From: Conexivisphaera sp046536535
GTDB taxonomy: Archaea; Thermoproteota; Nitrososphaeria; Conexivisphaerales; Conexivisphaeraceae
Length of the DNA stretch: 5,581 nucleotides
Direction: 5' to 3'
NCBI GenBank assembly: GCA_046536535.1
Contig: JAWDMO010000078.1
Location: forward strand, 1-5,581
The notes beneath the pieces are model-generated. The model made no database searches and was not told the DNA's origin. It saw only the letters and a list, made by a program, of their open reading frames with translations. Below are positions 1-5,503 of this stretch, one piece after another. The position numbers and the translations under genes were made by a program. Each line of letters begins with the position of its first letter. Position 1 is the first letter of the stretch.

Positions 1-483
1 GCGCTCCATCAGGTTCCTCAGGGGGCGGCCGTAGACTACGTGCTCCACGCCCGCCCATCTGCAGGCGTCCGCGTACCATCCCGCGCCGTCCGTGTAGATC
101 GGGACCCTGCCGTACTTATGCACCAGCCTTCTGATGAACGTATACGCGTCGATGGAGTTCCCGCGCCAGCTCACGTGGAAGTCCAGCATGGCGCGCAGGT
201 CCGGCTCGAACGCGATCCAGATCAGGGCGGGGGTCCCTCCCGCGTTCACCATGGTCTCATCCACGAATATCCTGCGCACGTCCCGGGGATCCGCGCCGAA
301 GGATCCGAGGACGGGGCCGAGCCTCTGCACCCACCTCCATATCGAGGTGTAGCTCCTCACGATGACGCTCCTCAGGGACTTGGCGGCGTACCTGAGGGAC
401 ATGTTCGGGTAATACGGATAAACCGCGTAGGCCATGACCGGAAGGGGAGTCCTCCTCCTGATCTGGATTGGATTGGTGATCAT
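1..483 (-). CDS. IS6-like DDE transposase, N-terminal part (C-terminus beyond window)
   Basis: Reading the minus strand from ATG at 483 to base 1 gives 161 codons with no stop; the protein continues past the left edge. An in-frame stop at 516-514 lies upstream with no other start between, so this ATG is the only candidate. Residues about 20-58 look like the helix-turn-helix region of IS6-type transposases (SLRYAAKSL, then TSIWRWVQRLGP). The catalytic core follows: first Asp in FVDET (D75), a strand LIWIAFEP, second Asp in YTDGAGWY (D132), and Glu in LRNLMER (E160), which would be the third acidic residue. Spacing and order resemble archaeal IS6/IS240-like enzymes; that family call is from memory of motifs. 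The enzyme would mobilise its own insertion sequence. Codon use matches the neighbours and the visible part is unbroken, but whether the element is intact cannot be judged. It is transcribed away from purA. Confidence 0.78.
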   Translation of the reverse strand, partial: MITNPIQIRRRTPLPVMAYAVYPYYPNMSLRYAAKSLRSVIVRSYTSIWRWVQRLGPVLGSFGADPRDVRRIFVDETMVNAGGTPALIWIAFEPDLRAMLDFHVSWRGNSIDAYTFIRRLVHKYGRVPIYTDGAGWYADACRWAGVEHVVYGRPLRNLMER

Positions 484-511
484 TGCGGACCGGGCGGAGG
501 GCTCCCCTCGG

Positions 512-518
512 ATTTATG
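512..518 (-). promoter_or_regulatory. Possible box A of the transposase gene
   Basis: On the minus strand an AT-rich patch (CATAAAT) lies about 30 bases before the transposase ATG at 483, the distance expected for a leaderless archaeal transcript. It is a weak match to the TTTAWA consensus, and the call rests on position and base composition only. Confidence 0.25.
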
Positions 519-523
519 TTCAT

Positions 524-544
524 CGATCGGCTGCTCGCCGATCG
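524..544. repeat. Short perfect inverted repeat between transposase and purA
   Basis: CGATCGG at 524-530 is repeated in inverted form as CCGATCG at 538-544, giving a 7-bp stem with a 7-base loop. The right arm lies within the ten-base palindrome GCCGATCGGC (537-546). It sits between the transposase start and the purA promoter. It could be part of an insertion-sequence end, an operator for purA, or chance; nothing else in the window repeats it. Confidence 0.4.
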
Positions 545-571
545 GCTTAATGAAACACGTCCTCTCCGGGC

Positions 572-583
572 AAACCTTTTTAG
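572..583 (+). promoter_or_regulatory. Archaeal promoter (BRE plus box A) of purA-purB
   Basis: The sequence AAACCTTTTTAG combines an A-rich BRE-like stretch with a T-rich box A (576-583) in otherwise GC-rich DNA. Box A is centred near 580, so transcription should start around 605-608. That is just ahead of the purA ATG at 612, so the mRNA would have almost no leader. This placement also argues against the in-frame upstream starts at 591 and earlier. Confidence 0.6.
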
Positions 584-611
584 AGGTCGGATGTATAGCT
601 GGCTACATGGT

Positions 612-1892
612 ATGCCTGGAGTAGTTGTTGTCGGCCTTCAGTGGGGCGATGAGGGCAAGGGCAAGATCGTCGACAGCATCGCGGGGAATTTCGAGGCGGT
701 CGTCAGATTTCAGGGGGGCTCGAACGCCGGACACACGGTGGTGGTCGGAGGGCAGAAGAGGGTCTTTCACTTGGTGCCCTCCGGGGTCCTGCAGGGGAAG
801 CTCGGGGTCGTGGGAAATGGAGTGGTCGTAGATCCGAAGGTCCTGGTGGAGGAGCTGAACTCCTTGGAGGAGGCGGGCGTGCGGCCCAGGCTCCTGTTGA
901 GCGATAAGGCGCACGTGACCACGGAGCTGCATAAGATGCAGGACGAAGCGGAGGAACTGGGCAGGGGAGGAATGGCGCTCGGCACCACGAGGAGGGGTAT
1001 AGGCCCCACATATGCCGATAAGGCCGCTAGGATCGGGATAAGGATCATCGACCTTCTGCACCCGGATAGCCTGAGGGAGAAGCTGAAGGGGCTCTACAGC
1101 GCAAAGGATCACATCCTGCGCGGCCGCGGCGAGCCGCCGGCGTTCGAAAGCCTGTACGGGGATCTCGTCCGCTACGGTGAGATCCTCAGGCCGTACGTTG
1201 GCAGGGCGGAGTACACGCTCAACCGCATGCTCTCGGATGGCTCAAGGGTGCTGTTCGAAGGCGCACAGGGCAGCCTCCTCGACATCGATCATGGGACTTA
1301 TCCATATTCGACGTCCTCGAATACCGTGGCGGCCGCGGCCGCTATAGGGAGCGGAGTCCCCGCGTCCGCCATCTCGGAAGTGATAGGCGTAGCCAAGGCG
1401 TACACCACTAGGGTAGGCGGGGGCCCGTTCCCCACGGAGGACACCGGAGAGGCCGGGGAGACGCTGAGGAGGATCGGGGGCGAATACGGGGCCACGACCG
1501 GGAGGCCCCGCAGATGCGGGTGGTTCGATGCCGTGGCCGGGAGGTACTCCGTTATGCTGAACGGCGCAAACTATGCGATGATCATGAAGCTCGACGTGTT
1601 GGGGGAACTGAACAGGGTCAAGATCGCCACCGCCTACCGGATCGATGGCGCCACGACCGATGAGTTCCCATCCACGCCGGAGGAGCTCGGGGGCGCCGCA
1701 CCCGTGTACGAGGAATTCGACGGCTGGCGGGGCACCGATAAGGCGGTGTGGGAGCGCGCCAAGGAGGAGGGGATATCCGCCCTCCCGAAGTCGCTGAGGA
1801 ATTACGTGGGCAGGCTCGAGGAGGCTCTGGGGATCCCCGTGCGCGGGCTCTCGTACGGACCGTCGAGGGAGGAGCTAGTGTACATTGATTGA
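612..1892 (+). CDS. purA: Adenylosuccinate synthetase
   Basis: This enzyme joins IMP and aspartate using GTP to form adenylosuccinate, the first committed step to AMP, in the cytoplasm. The 426-residue protein has the whole family signature. The phosphate loop is GDEGKGK with catalytic Asp13, and His41 lies in SNAGHT (same numbering as the E. coli enzyme). GIGPTYADKAAR spans 129-140 and EGAQG begins at 216. YTTRVGGGPFPTE covers about 264-276, the substrate loop TTGRPRRCGWFD 295-306, and the guanine-recognition KLDVL 326-330. The start is ATG 612 because the mature family begins almost directly with the VVVVGLQWGDEGKGK strand and phosphate loop, and because box A at 576-583 fits a nearly leaderless message. 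The length is that of bacterial and eukaryotic enzymes, not the compact form of about 340 residues known from Pyrococcus and some other archaea. The end overlaps purB by 8 bases. Confidence 0.97.
   Translation: MPGVVVVGLQWGDEGKGKIVDSIAGNFEAVVRFQGGSNAGHTVVVGGQKRVFHLVPSGVLQGKLGVVGNGVVVDPKVLVEELNSLEEAGVRPRLLLSDKAHVTTELHKMQDEAEELGRGGMALGTTRRGIGPTYADKAARIGIRIIDLLHPDSLREKLKGLYSAKDHILRGRGEPPAFESLYGDLVRYGEILRPYVGRAEYTLNRMLSDGSRVLFEGAQGSLLDIDHGTYPYSTSSNTVAAAAAIGSGVPASAISEVIGVAKAYTTRVGGGPFPTEDTGEAGETLRRIGGEYGATTGRPRRCGWFDAVAGRYSVMLNGANYAMIMKLDVLGELNRVKIATAYRIDGATTDEFPSTPEELGGAAPVYEEFDGWRGTDKAVWERAKEEGISALPKSLRNYVGRLEEALGIPVRGLSYGPSREELVYID
1865..1874 (+). promoter_or_regulatory. Ribosome binding site for purB inside the purA 3' end
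   Basis: GAGGGAGGAG lies within the last codons of purA, 10 bases before the TTG at 1885. It is a good match to the anti-Shine-Dalgarno core CCTCC. It supports the otherwise weak TTG start and suggests that purB is translated from the purA message. Confidence 0.55.
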
Positions 1893-3297
1893 CGGCTGGG
1901 AGCCGCTCTCGCCGCTGGACGGCAGATACAGGAAGCTCGCGGAGGATGTGGCCGGGGATTTCTCCGAGGCCAAGCTGCATGAGCTGAGGGTGAGGATAGA
2001 GCTCCGATACCTGGACGCGCTCGTGGGGAGGCTCTCGGCCGAGGGGATTGAGGCCCCACTCGGCGACGAGGAGAGGAGCGCGCTTGGCGCGCTGATGTCG
2101 CTCTCGTCCGAGGACGTCGCCGAGATCAGGAGGATAGAGGGCAGGATAGGGCACGACGTCGCCGCGGTGGTCGAATTCCTTAGGTCCAGGGTTCCCAGGA
2201 GGCTCAGGCGGTACGTTCACCTGGGGCTCACGAGCGAGGATGTGAACAATCTGGCGTACTCGGCGCTCCTCGAGGTCCTGATCAAGGGTCACTTGGTGAA
2301 GGAGATCGCTGAGGTCGCGCTGAAGCTCTCGGCGATATCGCGCCGGGAGGCCTGCAGTGTGATAGTGGGGAGGACCCACGGTCAGCCGGCTATCCCCACC
2401 ACGCTGGGGAGGGAACTGGGGGTCCATGCGATGAGGTTATCCAGGTTCGCGGAGCTCCTTGCATCCTACAGGCCGCGCGGCAAGCTCGGCGGCGCCGTCG
2501 GGACGCTGGCCGCGCTCAGGCTGGCATATCCGTCGATCGACTGGCGCGAGTTCTCTAGGAAGTTCGTGGAGTCGCTCGGGTTCGAGTACGATGAGGCCGT
2601 GAAGCAGGTGCTGCCGCACGATAGGGAGAGCGTGATGCTCTACGAGTCGGCGGCCGCCTGCAACGCCGCCGTCGACATGTGCGTCGACGTGTGGCTCTAC
2701 CTGACGCTGGGATACGTCAGAATTGCGCGCGCCAGCGAGCATGAGGTCGGGTCGTCCACGATGCCGCAGAAGGTCAATCCGATAGACCTCGAGGGCGGGG
2801 AGGGTATGTTGAGGCTCGCCGCTAGGACTTTGGAGTCCATGGCTCACGGACTTCAGGAGTCAAGGCTTCAGAGGGATATCTCAGATTCCGCCGTCAAGAG
2901 ATTCTACGGTGAGGCATACGGCTTGGCGGTGGTCGCCCTCAGGAGGATAGGAAGCGTCCTCGACCGCGTCAGCTACTCCCGCGAGGGCTCGCTCGAGGAG
3001 CTGGGGAAGCACTGGGAGATGCTGGGCGAGGCGGTTCAGGTGCTTCTGAGGTCGAGGGGTGACGACGAGGGATATGAGAAGGCCAGGCGCATGTTGCAGG
3101 GGCTCTCAATGGACGCGGATGGATATCGCGCCGCTGTGCGCGATATAGCGCCGGAGCTGGCTTCGTTGCGCCCCGAGCTCTACCTGGGATATGCGTGCGA
3201 GCAGGCCATCTCGTTCTCTGATGATGCGCGGCGCCTCGCGACCGGCGCCGTCGGGACCGGGTATGCGAATTCCCTCTTCGACGCGAAATCGTTTTAA
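1885..3297 (+). CDS. purB: Adenylosuccinate lyase, E. coli-like long form
   Basis: PurB removes fumarate from adenylosuccinate to give AMP and from SAICAR to give AICAR. The 470-residue protein belongs to the fumarase/aspartase superfamily. It has PLSPLDGRY at 7-15, HD at 90-91, TSEDVNNL at 116-123, and RTHGQPA with the general-acid His165. The signature loop GSSTMPQKVNP (289-299) carries the catalytic serine, probably Ser291. Several blocks resemble the E. coli PurB subfamily more than the shorter B. subtilis type: NPIDLEGGEG, SRLQRDISDS, HWEMLGEAVQVLLR and the YEKARRMLQG region. That comparison is from memory. TTG 1885 is chosen because an in-frame TAG at 1876-1878 excludes anything earlier, the N-terminal PLSPLDGRY motif must be kept, and a good ribosome binding site precedes it. 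The 8-base overlap with purA suggests translational coupling. The Gln after MP in the signature loop replaces the His or Tyr that I recall as common in PurB. Confidence 0.96.
   Translation: MIDGWEPLSPLDGRYRKLAEDVAGDFSEAKLHELRVRIELRYLDALVGRLSAEGIEAPLGDEERSALGALMSLSSEDVAEIRRIEGRIGHDVAAVVEFLRSRVPRRLRRYVHLGLTSEDVNNLAYSALLEVLIKGHLVKEIAEVALKLSAISRREACSVIVGRTHGQPAIPTTLGRELGVHAMRLSRFAELLASYRPRGKLGGAVGTLAALRLAYPSIDWREFSRKFVESLGFEYDEAVKQVLPHDRESVMLYESAAACNAAVDMCVDVWLYLTLGYVRIARASEHEVGSSTMPQKVNPIDLEGGEGMLRLAARTLESMAHGLQESRLQRDISDSAVKRFYGEAYGLAVVALRRIGSVLDRVSYSREGSLEELGKHWEMLGEAVQVLLRSRGDDEGYEKARRMLQGLSMDADGYRAAVRDIAPELASLRPELYLGYACEQAISFSDDARRLATGAVGTGYANSLFDAKSF
3292..3297 (+). promoter_or_regulatory. 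Possible box A for the eS25 gene
   Basis: TTTTAA overlaps the purB stop codon and is the only AT-rich patch near the eS25 start. Its centre lies only about 20 bases before ATG 3314, somewhat too close for a leaderless start there. It may be a weak internal promoter or just the end of purB; eS25 may simply be read from the purA promoter. Confidence 0.25.
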
Positions 3298-3313
3298 GCA
3301 TGGTGGATCGCGG

Positions 3314-3634
3314 ATGGTCAGCTTGAGCAAGGTGAAGAAGGGGGAGAAGGGGAAGGAGAAGGGGAAGCCTGCCGAGAGGGAAAGGGCGAAGGGCGTGGCA
3401 GAGGGAAAGGCGAGGGCTGATGCGCTGCTGGTCGAGGATCCGAAGTACGTGGTGGAGAAGCTAAAGCCGCTGAAGGCGCTCACCGTGTATACGGTCGCGC
3501 AGACACTGGGCGTCAAGGGCAGCACCGCCAGCGTGCTCCTGAGGAAGCTCGTGGAATCCGGGATCGCAGTCAGGGTCGGCGGATACAGCGGACATTACGT
3601 ATACGCCATCAAGGAGGGCCCTGGCCCGAGCTGA
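3314..3634 (+). CDS. rps25e: Small ribosomal subunit protein eS25 (S25e)
   Basis: This protein is part of the small ribosomal subunit, present in eukaryotes and many TACK archaea but not bacteria. The 106-residue product has a basic, disordered-looking N-terminal tail (about residues 5-33, rich in Lys, Glu and Gly) followed by the conserved winged-helix domain. In that domain ALTVYTVAQTLGVKGSTAS (55-73), the recognition helix VLLRKLVESG (74-83) and the final wing HYVYAIKEG (94-102) can be seen. ATG 3314 gives the usual archaeal length. The frame is open further upstream into purB, but that part is unrelated to eS25. The gene starts 16 bases after purB and is probably cotranscribed with purA-purB. 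GGTGGATC at 3302-3309 may act as a ribosome binding site. Its last 26 bases overlap the 3' end of the minus-strand cyclophilin-like gene. Confidence 0.92.
   Translation: MVSLSKVKKGEKGKEKGKPAERERAKGVAEGKARADALLVEDPKYVVEKLKPLKALTVYTVAQTLGVKGSTASVLLRKLVESGIAVRVGGYSGHYVYAIKEGPGPS
3344..3367 (+). repeat. Tandem 12-base repeat coding for EKGK twice in eS25
   Basis: GAGAAGGGGAAG occurs twice back to back (3344-3355 and 3356-3367), in frame, encoding EKGK-EKGK in the basic N-terminal tail of eS25. It lies in an uninterrupted 34-base purine run (3334-3367). The exact codon-level identity suggests a recent in-frame duplication or slippage event. Confidence 0.8.
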
Positions 3635-3986
3635 CTACGAGGGCCAGGCGCGCGCCTCTCCTGATAGCACTCAGCGAATCTATACCCATTGTTATATTGC
3701 CCAGGGGTACCAGGGGCATGCGGGATTCCGAATCCCCGGTGAAGAACCACATGGTGCCGTCCGCTGGGCTGAGCGCGACCTCGCCCCTCCTGAAATTTCT
3801 GCGCGACTTGGAGGATCCGACCTTGAGGTGGGTCACGATGCCTATCGCGTTATCCCTCATCAGGACGTTGCCGGCGACGCGGCGCATCCTCTCGAGGTCC
3901 GAGGCCACCGAGGGCGCTATCGCCCTCCTCAGGACTCCCGATGCCACTTCCTCATCGTCGACGATAAGCTTAAACGAGGGATCCAT
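3609..3986 (-). CDS. Cyclophilin-like fold protein (DUF369/TM1367-like)
   Basis: This 125-residue protein has no signal peptide or membrane segment and is probably cytoplasmic. It resembles the small cyclophilin-like beta-barrel family typified by Thermotoga TM1367 (Pfam PF04126, formerly DUF369). The likeness lies in an N-terminal strand FKLIVDDEEVASG, a central RRGEVALSPADGTMWFFTG segment (67-84) that matches the family pattern of GD/E followed by a turn and a hydrophobic FFG/FTG strand, and PLGNITMGIDSL (94-105). The biochemical role of this family is not established, and peptidyl-prolyl isomerase activity should not be assumed. The assignment is from motif memory. ATG 3986 is supported by a box A 25-28 bases upstream (4011-4018), implying a leaderless mRNA. 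The gene is convergent with eS25, overlapping it by 26 bases, and divergent from the decarboxylase across 34 bases. Confidence 0.72.
   Translation of the reverse strand: MDPSFKLIVDDEEVASGVLRRAIAPSVASDLERMRRVAGNVLMRDNAIGIVTHLKVGSSKSRRNFRRGEVALSPADGTMWFFTGDSESRMPLVPLGNITMGIDSLSAIRRGARLALVVSSGQGPP
3620..3648. terminator. GC-rich hairpin at the eS25/cyclophilin-like 3' junction
   Basis: CCTGGCCC (3620-3627) and GGGCCAGG (3641-3648) form a perfect 8-bp stem around a 13-base loop that contains the eS25 stop codon. As a near-symmetric element at the meeting point of two convergent genes it could end or stabilise both mRNAs. There is no T-run after it on either strand, and archaeal termination usually depends on T-runs, so a terminator role is only a guess. 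Confidence 0.3.
3968..3975 (+). promoter_or_regulatory. Candidate box A for the decarboxylase gene
   Basis: GCTTAAAC is an AT-rich patch preceded by an A-containing BRE-like stretch (GATAA). Transcription would start near 3998, giving a leader of about 22 bases that includes AGGGGTGA (4001-4008). The element lies inside the first codons of the divergent cyclophilin-like gene. Confidence 0.45.
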
Positions 3987-4000
3987 CGCAGGCTAATGCG

Positions 4001-4008
4001 AGGGGTGA
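4001..4008 (+). promoter_or_regulatory. Candidate ribosome binding site for the decarboxylase
   Basis: AGGGGTGA resembles the archaeal consensus AGGTGATC and ends 12 bases before ATG 4021. Spacing is slightly long but acceptable. It supports ATG 4021 over the later in-frame ATG at 4096. Confidence 0.4.
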
Positions 4009-4010
4009 GC

Positions 4011-4018
4011 TATTAAAG
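4011..4018 (-). promoter_or_regulatory. Box A of the cyclophilin-like gene
   Basis: Read on the minus strand this is CTTTAATA, a good archaeal box A, centred about 28 bases from ATG 3986. Transcription should begin within a few bases of the start codon. The element lies in the leader of the divergent decarboxylase gene, directly before its ATG. Confidence 0.58.
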
Positions 4019-4020
4019 GG

Positions 4021-5352
4021 ATGCTCGAAGGGCCAAGTGCGGTCCTGAGGAGGTCACTGAGCGAAAACCTCGTGTTCCGGCTCCCCGCGGATCTCATGGA
4101 AAACCTCGCGGAAGCGCATGGGACTCCGTACTTCGTGATGGACGAGGAAACGCTGAGGAGGAACGCGCGCGATCTGGCGGCGGCGTATTCCACATATTCG
4201 GGCGGGCTTTCGTTGGCGTATTCGATCAAGGCGAACTTCCTGCCCAGGGTGCTGGGTACGTTTGGAGAGGAGGGGCTCATGTTCGATGCGGCCACCGTCG
4301 AGGAACTGTACTTCCTGGAGAGGGCGGTGGGCGGCGTGGAGCGCTCGATATACACGAGCGCAACCCAGACCTATCGCGAATTCTACAAGGCGATCGGGCT
4401 CGGCGTCAGACTTTTCGTCGTTGGATCCTCGAACGGGCTCCAGAACCTGACCAGGGCGGCCGAGAATTCCGATGCATCAGTCGACGTGCTCTTGAGGATA
4501 AACCCGGAGCTGGATCCCCCGGATGACGAGCACTTCTACAAGGTGGGTAAGTACGGCGTGCCCATACTGGATGAGGATGGGGAGGACGCGCTCGCGCTCA
4601 TCAGGACGATGTCCGGGCGCGGAAACCTGAGGTTGAGGGGATTCCACTTCCACGTGGGCACACAGGTCTCGGATCCGTCGAGGTTCATCAGGGCGGTGGA
4701 TCGCGTGGAGGAGCTGCTCGCCATATCACGCGCAGAGGGGATGAACATCGAATTGGAAATGCTGGACATAGGGGGCGGAATGCCGGTAATGTACGACCGG
4801 GAAGGCGTGAGTGCGGACCACGTCGCGCCGGCCGTGGCCGATAGGCTCAACGCGCTGGCCGAGCGCCTGGGCAGGGCGCCCCATCTGGTTGTGGAGAGCG
4901 GCAGGTTCCTCGTAGCGGAGGCGGGGATCCTCGTGTCCAGCGTGGTCAACGTGAAGAGATATGCGGGTATGACCTATGCGTTCCTCGATACCGGATATCA
5001 CAATCTACTGGACGCGGCGCTGGTTAAGCAGGTGTACCCGGTCAGGGTGATCCCGGACGATGGGCGCTATGAGGATGGGCGCGTGGTGCTCGCCGGCATG
5101 TTATGCGATTCCGACGACGTCTTCCCTCTCCCGGACGGGATTAGGTTGCCCGAAATGAAGGTGGGTGGGCTAGTCGCGTTCGGGAATGCGGGCGCGTACA
5201 GCGTGGTGTTCAACATGCCGTTCCACGCGCAGCCTAAGCCGCCGGTGCTCTTCAGGAACTCCCGGGAGGAGATCGAGGTCGCGAGGCCCAGGGAGAGCCT
5301 GGATGAACTCTTCCGGGAGGAGGGCGGATCCGATCCCGCTCCAGCTAGCTAA
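4021..5352 (+). CDS. Fold-type III PLP decarboxylase (DAP/ornithine decarboxylase family), substrate uncertain
   Basis: The 443-residue protein has the alanine-racemase-like barrel followed by the C-terminal beta domain of group IV decarboxylases. The PLP lysine is Lys70 in YSIKAN and the cofactor-stacking His is His211 in HFHVGTQ. The phosphate-binding glycines are 251-253 in LDIGGG, and ESGR is at 292-295. The catalytic Cys362 lies in LCDSDDVF, and GAYSVVFN (391-398) carries the conserved Tyr393. The family includes meso-diaminopimelate decarboxylase (LysA), ornithine and arginine decarboxylases and several siderophore or antibiotic enzymes. LysA usually has a CES-D motif and EPGR; here the motifs are CDSDD and ESGR, and NMPFHAQPKPP replaces the usual C-terminal NYN-type segment. 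An automatic LysA label is therefore possible but not secure. No lysine, polyamine or siderophore gene is adjacent. The start at 4021 gives a 25-residue lead before the barrel, normal for the family. Residues 433-443 are a non-conserved tail. Confidence 0.88.
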   Translation: MLEGPSAVLRRSLSENLVFRLPADLMENLAEAHGTPYFVMDEETLRRNARDLAAAYSTYSGGLSLAYSIKANFLPRVLGTFGEEGLMFDAATVEELYFLERAVGGVERSIYTSATQTYREFYKAIGLGVRLFVVGSSNGLQNLTRAAENSDASVDVLLRINPELDPPDDEHFYKVGKYGVPILDEDGEDALALIRTMSGRGNLRLRGFHFHVGTQVSDPSRFIRAVDRVEELLAISRAEGMNIELEMLDIGGGMPVMYDREGVSADHVAPAVADRLNALAERLGRAPHLVVESGRFLVAEAGILVSSVVNVKRYAGMTYAFLDTGYHNLLDAALVKQVYPVRVIPDDGRYEDGRVVLAGMLCDSDDVFPLPDGIRLPEMKVGGLVAFGNAGAYSVVFNMPFHAQPKPPVLFRNSREEIEVARPRESLDELFREEGGSDPAPAS

Positions 5353-5362
5353 TGATGAATTC

Positions 5363-5375
5363 TATATATAATATT
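5363..5375. promoter_or_regulatory. AT-only stretch after the decarboxylase gene
   Basis: TATATATAATATT is the longest AT-only run in this GC-rich window, 10 bases after the stop of the decarboxylase gene. It could be a box A for a plus-strand transcript starting near 5393, or a melting point that aids termination. It lacks the T-run typical of archaeal terminators. Confidence 0.35.
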
Positions 5376-5503
5376 GCTCAGTTGTACGATTTGACGGTCA
5401 GTTATAGGATCACCGCCCTTGCATCGAAGAACATCCGAGTGAAATGATCTGCCAGCGAGAATACTGCCGGAACTCCGAAGCCACGTCCTCGGGACGGGAC
5501 AGC
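5376..5503. other. Right-hand stretch without a convincing gene
   Basis: All three minus frames and one plus frame are partly open here, but none gives a recognisable protein, and codon choice is unlike that of the neighbouring genes. A plus frame opens at ATG 5444 and stays open to the edge, yet its third codon positions are AT-rich, arguing against it. The stretch lies between the AT-only run and a T-run at 5518-5522, so a small RNA is possible. It may also be a decayed gene or insertion-sequence flank. Confidence 0.4.

Noticed and set aside
483..611. N-terminal extension of PurA from TTG 483 or ATG 591
   Set aside because: The extra residues match nothing in the family, the purA box A lies inside this stretch, and the family starts just before the phosphate loop.
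1618..2427. Long minus-strand open frame of 269 codons opposite purA/purB
   Set aside because: It is antisense to two clearly conserved enzymes, is low in complexity (Pro/Arg-rich) and resembles no protein family; long antisense frames are expected in GC-rich coding DNA.
3191..3313. Longer eS25 beginning inside purB
   Set aside because: The reading is the out-of-frame shadow of the purB 3' end; the eS25 family begins with the short basic tail from ATG 3314.
3697..3996. Plus-strand open frames opposite the cyclophilin-like gene
   Set aside because: They lack recognisable domains, while the minus-strand frame has family motifs and a well-placed promoter.
5352..5358. ATGATGA resembling a C box of a C/D-box sRNA
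   Set aside because: No CTGA D box follows on the plus strand at a suitable distance, and the match overlaps the decarboxylase stop codon.
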